Below are positions 44,980 through 55,915 of a stretch of 64,000 nt of DNA, in pieces. The stretch's first letter is position 1, and every line of letters begins with the position of its first letter. Both the position numbers and the translations under genes were made by a program. The stretch comes from Laguncularia racemosa. Taxonomy: Eukaryota; Streptophyta; Magnoliopsida; Myrtales; Combretaceae. A model generated the notes under the pieces. It worked only from the letters and a program-made list of their open reading frames with translations, did not search any database and was not told the DNA's origin. The stretch covers positions 62,001 through 126,000 of the forward strand of contig JBBMOL010000376.1 in the NCBI GenBank assembly GCA_037954665.1. The letters run 5' to 3'.

Positions 44980-45373
44980 TAACAACTTTTGTAAAACGTT
45001 GGCTGAATGCCTTTCATAATTCATGTTCAAGTATATATATACATTAGGAGGATATCTTTATAAGAAACTATATCTTACAAACTAGGAAAATAAATCTTCC
45101 TCTACTAAAATATACATGCCATATTTACAAACTAAGTCACGGAGCGAATATCTAAGTATTCACAGCCGTGTTACACGGCCGTGCCTTTTAGCTGTGTATC
45201 AGGCTATGTATGCTTCTGGCTGCTACTTGACACAATACACGGCTATGTCTTCTAGCCATGTATTCAGCTGTGTATGCTTCTGGCTGCTACTTGACACAAT
45301 ACACGGTCGTGCCTTCTAGCCGTTTATCTGACCGTGTATGCTTCTGGCTGCTTCCAGACCTTCTTGTTTGATA
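44980..45373 (-). repeat. 5' LTR of copia element G (394 bp)
   Basis: Partner of 38555-38934, followed by target copy CTTGT. A TATATATA stretch lies near 45030 on the plus strand. Its CCGTG minisatellite (45165-45350) has cores such as CACGGCCGTGCC, TCTGGCTGCTACTTGACACAATACACGG. Confidence 0.92.
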
Positions 45374-45378
45374 CTTGT

Positions 45379-45685
45379 CATGGGACAAGAGGTTCACCCC
45401 TCCTAGGAATCTTGTGTGGCGCTTGACCATCCTTTTTTTTTTATACTTTTACCTCATTTCCAGATGGTGACTCAACCTTCCCTTCTTATGTTTCTCAAGA
45501 CTTATTTAAAACCCATTCCTCATCAAGAAAGCATTCACCTAGCTTTGCACATGGTCCCCTTTATGATTGTAGGGACCAACCTTCTTAATTGGTTTCAGTC
45601 TACCATAACCATCATCAAGAAAGTGACATTAGCTCTTAGCTAGGTTGTTCATGAGTGGCTAAACCCACCTTTAAAATGCCCACAC
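45379..45685. other. Unassigned sequence between G and solo LTR F
   Basis: Contains an open stretch of about 75 codons (45416-45643) with no recognisable domain; I do not call it a gene. The last 5 bp (CACAC) are the target duplication of F. Confidence 0.45.
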
Positions 45686-46262
45686 TGATGTGCCTAATTC
45701 TAAAACAGAATCAAGCAATTCCAATCTAAGTCGACGAATCTCAATAAACACAATTCGGATAATTAAATCAAGAACAATAACAAGATAAACCCTAAACCCT
45801 TACGAGATATGACACACTAGCAAGAGAATAATCCTAGCACGGATTTGTTGATATGACGCACAATAAGCCCGATACTGTCACTCGCCATAATCCATAAGAT
45901 TGATAAGAGTATAAGAAATGAAGTAAAATTCCACTTTGTAAATTCTCAAATGCCAAAAGTCTAAAATCTTTTACATCACAGAGGTATTTATAGGACTAAG
46001 GATAATAAGCTTGAAATTACATAAAAAATGACTAGTTTAAGGACGTAAGCCACCAGCTTTGGGAAGGGAAGGCTGCCAACCTTGGGACTTACACCACTAA
46101 CCTTGAGGGCCGACCTAAATGGCAAAGCAATTGGCCTTGATGGCTAGCCTAACTCTTACACCGTCGGCCTTGGGGGCCAGCTTAAATGGGTCCACCACCT
46201 GTCCTTATGATTTGATTTTTCAATCAAATGAATTTGTAATGGTCATGATTTGATTCCCATCA
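45686..46262 (-). repeat. Solo LTR F (577 bp, Ty3/gypsy-like)
   Basis: It starts TGATGTGCC and ends CCCATCA, with CACAC on both sides (45681-45685 and 46263-46267), a perfect 5-bp target duplication that proves a single LTR remained after recombination. The complement starts TGATGGGAATCA like the B and C LTRs, and TATAAATA (complement of 45985-45992) gives the minus orientation. Decayed GGCCG/CCTTGG repeats at 46040-46190. Confidence 0.88.
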
Positions 46263-46267
46263 CACAC

Positions 46268-46364
46268 CCCTAGAAAAAACTACCTTGCTAATGCCACTCA
46301 TTACATTCTAAGCCCAAGTTAGTCCCTCATTTCTTTCTTGATGTTATAGACCATGACGTTACTA
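46268..46364. other. Unassigned junction
   Basis: About 100 bp between F and block S, continuous with 45379-45680 once F is removed. No feature seen. Confidence 0.5.
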
Positions 46365-48501
46365 TTTACTTACAAAATCTTAACGTGTTAGAATTTGTTT
46401 GTATCATTTTCTATAGTAAACCATTAATGATTTTAGTTGGAGTTGCTAAAAGAATATCTTGCTAACAAAATCTAAAAAAAAAAAATGTAATTTTAATAAA
46501 ACTAGTCATCCTTATTTCTAACAAAAATATTAAACAAACGAGTATTCATCTACACATAATGTATGCTCTAACAAATTGATTCATACATAGATTAAAGCTT
46601 CTGTGAGATAGCAAATATTTAATTATCAAGACGATGCTTTTAATAATCTTTATATGTGTGTTAGGTTTGATGAAAGATGTAGCAATAGAAATGTCAACTA
46701 GTTGTTAGGGACATAGATGAATTTGCTAGCTATAATTGGAATTCTCAATGGAAAAATATCCGTTTATTATTATAATTGTATATATATACATAGATGAATT
46801 TGCTAGCTATAATTGGAATTCTCAATGGAAAAATATCCGTTTATTATTATAATTGTATATATATACATAAACATTTGTTAACAAGTATGGTAACACCTTT
46901 TAATATCGAAGAGGGAGAGAACCTTAAGATTTTTTATTTTTTATTTTTTGCCAAGAAAATGATCATAGTTGTTTGGTACACATCGTAAGAGGCAAAAGGT
47001 AAACCTTTTTCTAAGCATACATGTACATTAAAAATTAAACTATCAACTTAAAAAGTTGAAATTATTATAAAAAAATCTTGCGCAAGTTTTATTTTCAAAA
47101 ATTAGGTTACAATGTATCTAAAAAAATTGTAGAACAAAATGATTAGCATCATATAAATATAAGTACTTTACAATTTTTTTTTCTAATGACTATACTGGAT
47201 TATTTCTTTAGTGAAATTACAAAAAAAGAAGAAGAAGAAATTATATCATTTTCAATATAAATGATTAAACAAGTCATTGTTCATTAATCCTTATTCATTT
47301 TCATAACATTAATTCTAAAAGCATGCTATTACCTCAAGTAATCTAAGAGCTATTATTTACTAATGTTTTATATAATAAGATTGAATTATTAGTAGCATCA
47401 ATAATAGAATTATGTCATTTCTTGTGTAACTAGTAATAATAAATAACATCTCAAGAGAAATATATTTAGTTAGCTATAACTTTTTGATAAATGAAACTTA
47501 ATTTTACTTGTAATTGTAAAAAGAGAATGAAAAAAAAGGTAAAAAGTGAAAAAAAAAAAAAGTTCTTGTGGCACAAACTTGTAGGATTTTTTTCTTTTTT
47601 AACCATTTCATAGCAATTTGACCCTTCAAGAAACATAATAATAAATGCAACCCATAAAAGGAAAATAACTCCAATAAGAGTTGAAATGTTAAGTAAAAAA
47701 TTTTAGAGAAAATAATTGCTAAGAATTTAGGAAGCTAGAAGAATAGATTGGAGACATGCTATTACAGTACATATAAAAGACTTCATATTACTTACTGTTA
47801 TTCTACAAGATATAAGTCCAAATTTTATATTATAGTTATAGTATAATATATTATATATAATATGTACTAGTTATATTATATTATATAACATATTATATAT
47901 AAAGCTCATGGCCAACTAATAAGCATGCTTATGAGCAAGCACCTCACAAGCTAGTTAACGAGCTAGGTTATGTGCTTTCCACAAGCCTACTCATAAACTA
48001 GTTCATTAAGTGATGTTGTAAGCAAGTTTGCAACCCAAAATAGAAGCTTGAACTTGCTTGTTTAAATAAATAAGCTTTATAATCAACTCAACCTTAACTC
48101 ATTTACAAATTGAGTTTGAGACAAGCCAAGTTTGAGTAACTTATGAGTAATTTAACTCATTTGTCGCCCTACTATCATTTATGGTATAATTGCCGGTAAA
48201 TAAAAGACATCTCAAGAGGAGTTTATTTAGTAAAGTATAAATTTTTGATAAACAAAATTCAATATTATTTGTTATTGTGAAAAAAAAATAAAAGAAAAAA
48301 AAAACAAAAGAGAATGAAAATCAATTGTTCCTAATAGATGAACTTAAATAATATTAATTGAAGTTAGACTTGTCACCACATGTTTATAAGAGTATGCACT
48401 TGACTATGTAGCTCTATCTAGCATCATTAAAGAGACTTTTTAATAATTTTTAATCAGTCCTTTTTTTCCTTAAGCATGAAGAGGTCGATACTCTATCTTA
48501 C
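46365..48501. repeat. Duplicated non-coding block S, right copy, first part
   Basis: Diverged match to 34345-36130, including the AT-rich CTCATGAGC-type segment at about 47840-48175 and ending where element C inserts (CTTAC at 48497-48501). It also holds a private 77-bp tandem duplication (46711). Confidence 0.72.
46711..46864 (+). repeat. 77-bp perfect tandem duplication
   Basis: ACATAGATGAATTTGCTAGC...TATATAT occurs at 46711-46787 and again, without visible change, at 46788-46864. It is absent from the left S copy. Confidence 0.93.
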
Positions 48502-49496
48502 TGATGGGAAACTTTCTGACACTATCGACCTTTTCAGAACCTGATTTGGATGATGATCTAAATCGCTCATATTTTACCTTATGTTTTTATTTCTAATAAA
48601 TATTTGAGAATAATCTTACAGGTACAATGATAATTTTCCATGGGATGCCAATATGTCCTACAACAGTTGTTGGACACAGAACGTTTTCAGGATGACAATC
48701 AAAGACCCGCTGCGATTGTTTTCTATTCCGAGGCATTGGATCATGAAGACTTATGTTATTTTGTACCTTGTAATTGTTTTATGAACTATTTTGATTTTGG
48801 GACACTTTTATTTCCTTGTTATTTTCATTTAGGGCTAGCCACCTTAAAAGTGGCAAACTTGTAATTTTGACCACTTTTTAACCCTAGGAGTAGCAAGTAT
48901 AAATACTTGCTTAAGAGAGGATTTGAGGAGGCCTTTTTTTCAAAATTGAGAGACACTTTCACGTGTGGGATTAGGGTTCGTTCCTTAGTTCAAAACTCTT
49001 ATCAATTTCAACCCAAGAATTGGAATTGTGGCGAATGCAACGAAGGGGAATTATGAGTCATATCGATTCCATCTTTGTTGTATGTTCATTTCTTCTCTAG
49101 TGAGTCATATCTAGGGTAGATTTGGATCTTTCTTGGACATATTTGTGTTTGTTTTTGTGAATAATCATCTTTTAAGATTGATTGTTCATTGAGCACTTGA
49201 ATTATATATATATCATTTTAGCTTGTGGCGAGAATTTGTGATTGAAAGGGGAAAGTGGATTTCAAGGTTTTATTGCTTTCTTTGATCTGATTTCCACGTG
49301 GTTTTCAATCCTTATTATGGTTACTTGGTGAATGTTACAAATAGAGATTATAATTATATCATTTGATCAACATTTTCCATCAAAATCTACAAGGTGTTCA
49401 CGTGGATTGTCTCACTAGTGGACCGGTTTGTGATTGACTTGAGACTTGTTTTCTTAAGTCATTTGATTATGCTTGAACCTGATTTTGAGCACATCA
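48502..49496 (+). repeat. 5' LTR of element C (995 bp)
   Basis: TGATGGGAAACTTTC ... GAGCACATCA. TATAAATA at 48898-48905 is the promoter candidate; TTACAGGTAC at 48614 resembles a splice junction. A 74-codon open stretch at 48640 occurs in both LTRs and is a by-product of LTR sequence, not a gene. Confidence 0.93.
48898..48905 (+). promoter_or_regulatory. TATA box in 5' LTR of C
   Basis: TATAAATA within GCAAGTATAAATACTTGC, a short palindromic context (GCAAGTAT/ATACTTGC). The same box is in the 3' LTR at 54044-54051 and in C' at 52337-52344. Confidence 0.6.
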
Positions 49497-49501
49497 TCTT
49501 T

Positions 49502-49514
49502 TGGTATCAGAGCC
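49502..49514 (+). other. Primer-binding site, tRNA-Met type (element C)
   Basis: TGGTATCAGAGCC starts 5 bp after the LTR end and matches the 3' end of initiator tRNA-Met. Confidence 0.92.
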
Positions 49515-50413
49515 CAAGTTGAGAGAAGGGATTTATGGTTGTTTGATTTCGTGATATTCATCTTGAATTAGGGTATTCAATTTGAACCGCAAATTGTGTT
49601 GTTGTGTAATTTGTGAGTTGCGAAATTACCTTGACTAGAATTTTAATTTGCTGTTTGTTAGAGTTGGATTTGGAAGGTTGTTGTATCTTCTTGTGATTAA
49701 TAATTTTCGTGGAAGAGAAGAAGCACAGAAGTGTTATTTAATTCAATAATTTTTTAACTTGAAAATGCATCAATTTCTTACCGTGACTAGTTGTGGCATG
49801 AAGGAGATTGTGTAGTTTGTTGTTGTGATTTCCATTGTGTAATTCTGAATTGGAGAAGTGCAATTTACAGATTTGCATTGAGTTGAGTAGTAAGGAATCT
49901 ATTTGAATTCAAACACATTCCATTAAGTTGTGGGAGTTAATGAGTGCTATTTGAATTTGAATTCATTACTTACCAATTGAAGAAGGCTTGCAATTAGTGA
50001 AGTGGTTTGAAATTCAAATTGAAGTTGCTGCCTATTGTGGATATTCAGATTACATTTGTGGAAAGTGGCCTATTTGTTTTATTGTCATCCTTACCATGGA
50101 AAGTGGAAGCATACTTGTTGTTATTGCCACTTGTGTTGTTGCCGTGGAAGTGAAGCATATTTATTGTTGTTGTCACTTGTGTGTTGCCGTGGGAGTGACT
50201 TGTGGAAATTAAAAATTTGTTGCACTGTGTTGTATTAACGTGTTGTGGAGAAGAGTACTACACGTGAGTTATAATAACATACTTGTGAAGTTAAGTGGGT
50301 TGTTTGTTTTCTTTTTGTAGTTGCTATTGTGTGGTGTTAAGGGAAGTGTAGTTGTGCGGTGAGTGTCCTTGCTTCAAATTGTTTTTGAGGATCAGTACAC
50401 AAAGTCTACAACT
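49515..50413 (+). other. Leader of element C
   Basis: About 900 bp of untranslated sequence between the PBS and the gag ATG. Short TTGTTGTTGC-type repeats at 50115-50200 (TTGCCAC/TTGTGTTGCCGTGG repeated). No gene. Confidence 0.7.
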
Positions 50414-51767
50414 ATGTCGAATGACAGCGTGAATAGGGGAATTGGTGATGAAGCCAATAGTTAGGTTGATGGAGGTCAGGGTCGTAATGTGGTAGGTAGG
50501 AGAACTTTGGAAGAACAACTCAAAGATCTTACTACCATAGTTGCTACACTGGCAACTAGAATTGATAGAATGACATTACCATAACCACTAGTGGTAAACC
50601 AGCCGGCACCACCTCGAGTATCTCCACAGAATCCTCATCAAGATAGAGTAATGGGAGATGGGAATTTGAATAGAAGGATGGGTGAGGAGCATCTTCCATA
50701 CAGGGAAGAAAGGGATGAAAATTTTGGGGCAAACCCAAATCAGAATAGGGATTTCAGGCCACCTCAGGGCTTGGAATATGTGAAACTACAGATGCCATCT
50801 TATGATGGCAAGGGATCAGCAGATGAATATTTAGATTGGGAGGACAAGGTCGAAGGTCTCTTTGAATGTTATGAGATCGATGACAATACCAGTGTCCGAT
50901 TGGCTGCTGTCGAGTTTGTAGGGTACGCTGCACTCTGGTGGAAGAATTTGATTTTCAGCAAGCGTCGGGATGGAGAGACTGAGGCTCAAACCTGGAGGGA
51001 GTGTCCGATTGGCTGCTGTCGAGTTTGTAGGGTACGCTGCACTCTGGTGGAAGAATTTGATTTTCAGCAAGCGTCGGGATGGAGAGACTGAGGCTCAAAC
51101 CTGGAGGGATATGAAAAGATTAGTAAGGAAAAGGTTAATTCCTGAGCACTACAAATAGGAACTGTTTATGCAACTGCAAACATTGAGGCAGGGAGGCAAA
51201 ACAGTGGATGATTATGTGCAGGAGTTTGAGACCCTTATGATTAGGTGTGGGTCCGTTGAGCCTCCAGAACAAACTGTAGCACGTTTTGTCTCAGGTCTAA
51301 AATATGAAATAGCGTGTTTTGTTGAACTGCAGCGCTATAGTACATTTGATGAGGCTATTCAGTTGGCCTTAAAAGTAGAGAGACAAAGGAGGTCCAACTT
51401 CTTTAGGGCTTCGAGCAATAGGCACAGTACTATTACTAGACCCATATCAGTTGACGGTCGATCAGGGGAACAAAGGCGGTGGGTGGGGCAGTGAAGGCAG
51501 TAGACAATACTACCCCAACTATTATGAGAGAAAATTTACCCACTATGAAGGGTAAAGAGGTAATGGCTCCAGATACGAGGCAGCCTATTCCCGGATCTAC
51601 TAGTGGGAAGGCACGCCAGATAAAATGCTTTAAATGCATGGGATTTAGGCATATGGCAGCACAGTGTCCAAATAAGAGGGTGATGACTGTTATGGAAGAC
51701 ACCGAGGAGGATATTGAGGATGATCATGATCAGATTGAACCTACAGATCTACCAACAGCACTGTAGG
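50414..51767 (+). pseudogene. Gag of element C
   Basis: Starts at an ATG (MSNDSVNRG). In-frame stops at 50462-50464 and 50582-50584, then an open stretch with the gag core LQMPSYDGKGSADEYLDWEDKVEGLFE...AALWWKNL. A 110-bp exact tandem duplication (50891-51110) shifts the frame, after which the other frame reads the rest (MKRLVRKRLIPEHYK, a TAG at 51156, MQLQTLRQGGKTVDDYVQEFETLM...). A third frame change near 51480 leads to the zinc knuckle CFKCMGFRHMAAQC (about 51628-51669) and an acidic tail, ending TAG at 51765. It cannot make a full Gag. Confidence 0.9.
50891..51110 (+). repeat. 110-bp exact tandem duplication in gag of C
   Basis: GTGTCCGATTGGCTGCTG...CTGGAGGGA occurs twice back to back with no differences that I can see. 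110 is not a multiple of 3, so it causes the gag frameshift. Confidence 0.93.
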
Positions 51768-53647
51768 AATATTATGATGATCAGACTGCAGACGCGCCTG
51801 AGGAGCATACAGGAGGAAAATATCTATCCCTTAATGTGTTACGCAGGGCTTTATCTATATCTCCTGATACCAGTGATATTCAGAGGGAGAACATATTTGA
51901 CAGGAATAAAAATCCGACAAGACCTATCATTAGGGCAAGAACTGAAGGATTTCAAATCTTGGCATTGAGGGCCCATTTTGAGCAGATCGACCCTGGAATT
52001 ATTTATATATTAACCTCTTCTCTATTATTCTTGTATTGTGTTTTCCAACAGGCACACTTATCATATTCTATAGGGCAATGGACAAACTCCCTCAGACTCA
52101 GCTTGTGGATTATCCATGGACTGACCTGAACCGGCGATGAGTTGGGCCGATGGATCCTATAGAAGACCAGCATCTTGAAGACCATTTATTTTATATATTT
52201 ATTCTTTTATGAACTATTTTGGTTGTATTTTGGTTTTGGGACACTTTTATTTCCTTGTAATTTTCATTTAGGGTTTGCCACCTTAAAAGTGGCAAACTTG
52301 TAATTTTGAGCACTTTTTAACCCTAAGAGTAGCAAGTATAAATACTTGCTTAAGAGAGGGTTTGAGGAGGCTTATTTTTGCAGAACAAACACTTCACATT
52401 TCGTGAGAGGGCTTAGGGTTTTCCTAATTCCAAATTCTCTTATCAATTTCAATCCCAAGAAGTTGAAATTGTGGCGAGTGTAACATCTTGAAATTGTGAG
52501 TTATATCAATTTCATTTTGTTGTGATTTCTTTTCTTCTTTAGTGTGTCATATCTAGGGTTGAATTGAGATATTTCTTGGTCAGATATCCTTGTTGTTATT
52601 CACAAATTCTTGTGATTATTTGAAGGAATTATCATATTGATCCAATTCATCTTTAAGGATTTCCTTGATAACGTGATTTTCACCATTGGAAAGGGATTGT
52701 TTTGTTACGGTTTTTCTTTGTCAAATTGAGGCTTCATTTGCATGGATTACATGAAATTATAGTGTTGTTAGAAGGCATTTTCATTGAATTATTCTGATTA
52801 TATCATTGGACATTTGGATTTCATCATATCTTCACTTGTTCACGTCATTTTGCCCTTTTCTTTTATCCGATTTTGCCTTAACTTGAGATAGTTTTTCTTA
52901 AGTCCTTTGGATGTGCTTTCAAGTGTGTTTAGGCACATCATCTTTTTGGTATCAGAGCTATATCATATTTGGATTTAAGATTGAACACATCCTAATTGAA
53001 GAACATTGGTTATAAACATTGGAAATTGACGCCATTATTGAAGAGATTAAGACCGGTTTGATTGACATTGTTTGATTGTCTTTCAAATTGGTTTTGTATG
53101 TGCTTAATCTTGGTTTTAGGCACATCAATATTTCACACTTCTTGCAGAATCAAAGGTAACCTTTGTGTACTCATCATCGATAGTGGTAGTTGCATAAATG
53201 TTATATCTGCTGCGCTGGTAAACAAATTACAACTGTTTACTATCCCACATCTTAGTCCTTATCACTTGCATTGGCTGGATAATAGAGTTAGTATGCATGT
53301 TACCCTTAGGGCAAAGTTCCTGTGAATGTTGGGCAAAATTATCATGATGAGATCCTGTGTGATATAGTCCCTATGCATGCATTCCATTTACTGTTGGGTC
53401 GGCCTTGGTTGTATGATCGATGGGTGATACATGATGGGTTTGAAAATACCTACATGTTCAGCATGGGCGAGTCACGCATAGTTCTATTACTAATGACTCC
53501 ATCTGAGGTCTAGGGGTTTCAGGAATAGATTAGAAATCCATCCACTACCATTGTTAGCCGGAAGAGCAGGACAATAGAGATGTTAGGGTTCAGTTCCACA
53601 ACCGATCCTCTAGATTTGAGGGCAAATCTTTTAGAAGCCCGAGGAGA
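51768..53647 (+). pseudogene. Protease and pol tail of element C, split by C'
   Basis: The N-terminal linker (TGGKYLSLNVLRRALSISPDTSDIQRENIF) lies at 51805-51897 and continues after C' at 53128 with FHTSCRIKGNLCVLIIDSGSCIN, an intact D-S-G site. A frameshift at about 53323 precedes the second half NYHDEILCDIVPMHAFHLLLGRPWLYDR (53330-53425), followed by a stop at 53511 and then SRKSRTIEML...DLRANLLEARGDDG, which is the extreme pol terminus. The ~3 kb of RT-RNase H-integrase expected between is absent. Confidence 0.87.
51898..53127 (+). mobile_element. C': short LTR-PBS derivative inserted in the protease of C
   Basis: It begins TGACAGG and ends GGCACATCA, flanked by ATATT (51893-51897 and 53128-53132), an exact 5-bp duplication. 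The first 1043 bp (to 52940) are an LTR related to that of C (TATAAATA at 52337, same ending GCACATCA), followed by the tRNA-Met type PBS TGGTATCAGAGC at 52947 and about 130 bp of leader. The second LTR is reduced to a tail of roughly 50 bp. All coding sequence is missing. Confidence 0.82.
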
Positions 53648-54644
53648 TGATGGGAAAATTTCTGACACTGTCGACCTTTTTAGAACCCGATTTGGATGAT
53701 GATCCAAATCACTTATATTTTACCTTATGTCTTTATTTCTAAGAAATATTTGAGAATAATCTTACAGGTACAATGATAATTCTCCATGGGATGCCAATAT
53801 GTCCTACAACAGTTGTTGGACACAGAACGTTTTCAAGATGACAATCAAAGACCCACTGCGATTGTTTTCTATTCCGAGGCATTGGATCATGAAGACTTAT
53901 GTTGTTTTGTACCTTGTAATTTTTTTATGAACTATTTTGGTTTTGGGACACTTTTATTTCCTTGTAATTTTCATTTAGGGTTAGCCACCTTAAAAGTGGC
54001 AAACTTGTAATTTTGATCACTTTTTAACCCTAGGAGTAGCAAGTATAAATACTTGCTTAAGAGAGGATTTGAGGGAGGCCATTTTTGCAGAATTGAGAGA
54101 CACTTCACGTGTGGGATTAGGGTTCGTTCCTTAGTTCAAAACTCTTATCAATTTCAACCCAAGAATCGGAATTGTGATGAGTGCAACGAAGCGGAATTGT
54201 GAGTCATATCGATTCCATCTTTATTGTATGTTCATTTCTTCTCTAGTGAGCCATATCTAGGGTAGATTTGGATCTTTCTTGGACATATTTGTGTTTGTTT
54301 TCGTAAATAATCATCTTTTAAGATTGATTGTTCATTGAGCACTTGAATTATATATATATATCATTTTAGCTTGTGGCGAGAATTTGTGATTGAAAGGGGG
54401 AAGTGGATTTCACGGTTTTATTGCTTTCTTTGATCTGATTTCCACATGGTTTTCAATCCTTATTGTGGTTACTTGGTGAATGTTACAAATAGAGATTATA
54501 ATTATATCATTTGATCAACATTTTCCATCAAAATCTACAAGGTGTTCACGTGGATTGTCTCACTAGTGGACCGGTTTGTGATTGACTTGAGACTTGTTTT
54601 CTTGAGTCATTTGATTGTGCTTGAACTTGATTTTGAGCACATCA
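53648..54644 (+). repeat. 3' LTR of element C (997 bp)
   Basis: Starts TGATGGGAAAATTTC directly after the purine-rich CCCGAGGAGA and ends GAGCACATCA before the target copy CTTAC. TATAAATA at 54044-54051. Confidence 0.93.
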
Positions 54645-54649
54645 CTTAC

Positions 54650-55915
54650 CCCCAAAGCCTATCCCTGTTAGTTATGGTTTTATGGTAAATTGATTGAAAA
54701 CTCTTCTAGTAAAGTTAGACTTTTAGATGAATAATTGTTAGGAATTCAAGCACCAGGCTAGAAGGATAGGTTTGGCATGATATTATAGTACTTGTATAGG
54801 ATTTTTCATAGAACTTAAATTGTATAATTTAACCAACAAGCTTAAGACAAAACAATCAAAATGAGTAATAGTAATATAAATTGCAACAAAAAATAAGTGG
54901 ATAAGGGATAAGAAGATCATCAAGCTTGATATCATGTGGAGTTTAGTCTACCTCCTAGTCTCTATGGTCGCCAAATACCTCCTCAAGAGAACTTCATACA
55001 CACTATTAATTTAGTCCTTAATAACCAAATATTATAAGTGTTTAGCATTCAACAAAATCAACTCTAGTGCTTATAAAGATGCAACTCTTGCTTTAATCTT
55101 TCTCTCTTAATATATTGATTGATCTAGCTAAGTGAGATCTAGAGAATGTATGATTAAGTTGGGCTATAATAATACTTTATTTGAGGAAGAGCTTCATTGA
55201 GGTGGCAATAGAGTGTCAATTTCTTATTGATAATAGAGAGTAGAAGTTCATTTCAATTTAGGTTGTATGTATAAATAAAAAACATCACTTATGGAGAGTT
55301 AGTATAAACTAGTATAAATTCCTTAGCTACTAAATCAAATCTTTTCTTTACAAGAACATTTGTACAAATCCTTTATGCCATTTTTGTTCTCAAGGAAAAT
55401 TAGTTGTACATTTATCGTGTCATTGTAGTTGGGTTTATTCAGTGCGGTTTACTTGTTGTAATTTACGCATAGGCTTTTTTGATATTGTAAGAACTAATGT
55501 GTGTCTGTGAAAACTAATTAACTCTATTGCTCTTGATAAGTTGCCCCTTAAGAAGCCATTGAAAAAAGATTCCTATAATTCTTTGGTAGATTTAGAGCCA
55601 TCGATGTGATAGTGTTTTCATTAACTTCACTTTAACGCCTCATAAAATAATAGCAACACTTAAAAGAGAATTGAAAAAACTATTTTTTGGTTTAAGCTCT
55701 TCGATATGCACTAGAAGCATTTGCAACCTTCCTTCTACATAACTTATTTAACTCTACTATCATAGTTCCTTTAACCTAGCGCACAACATTGGGGATTTAT
55801 GAATAATGGCAAGGAATTTTGATGTTAATCTTCTTGAAGCAATTGCTATTTATGTTAATTAAGTAGCTGGTGAGACTAATGAAACATTGATTGTAATGGA
55901 AGGAATTGCTTCTAC
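54650..55915. repeat. Duplicated non-coding block S, right copy, second part
   Basis: Continues the match to 36130-37345 of the left copy, e.g. GTAAAGTTAGACTTTTAG at 54710 and GAGGAAGAGCTTCATTGAGGTGG at 55180 (versus 36660). Ends near GGAATTGCTTCTA. No coding frame. Confidence 0.72.

Larger units (their letters stand above)
38555..45373 (-). mobile_element. Element G: complete Ty1/copia retrotransposon with nested insertion
   Basis: It is flanked by a perfect 5-bp target duplication CTTGT (38550-38554 and 45374-45378). LTRs are 38555-38934 and 44980-45373; on the element's strand they start TATCAAACAAG and end GTTGTTA. Coding order on the minus strand is gag, protease, integrase, RT, RNase H, which is the copia order. 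Pol is interrupted by stops and frameshifts and by element H near the RNase H end. Without H the element is about 4.9 kb, a normal size for copia. Confidence 0.93.
48502..54644 (+). mobile_element. Element C: Ty3/gypsy gag-protease element lacking RT and integrase
   Basis: LTRs 48502-49496 and 53648-54644 are nearly the same length (995 and 997 bp), flanked by a perfect duplication CTTAC (48497-48501 and 54645-54649). The internal 4.15 kb carries PBS, gag and protease, then jumps directly from the end of the protease to the last pol codons (LDLRANLLEARGDDG) before the 3' LTR, so RT, RNase H and integrase are absent. The protease is split by C'. By eye there are about 15 mismatches in the first 300 bp of the two LTRs, so insertion is not recent. 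Confidence 0.92.

Noticed and set aside
45416..45643. 75-codon open frame between G and F as a host gene exon
   Set aside because: No recognisable domain, start context or splice sites; other frames are equally uninformative.
48640..48864. 74-codon open frame repeated at 53786-54010
   Set aside because: Lies wholly in the two LTRs of element C; no domain, and it overlaps the promoter region of the LTR.
49988..50238. Cysteine-rich open frames as possible small secreted peptides
   Set aside because: They lie in the untranslated leader of element C and come from TTGTTGTTGC repeats; the two frames overlap and neither has a signal peptide.
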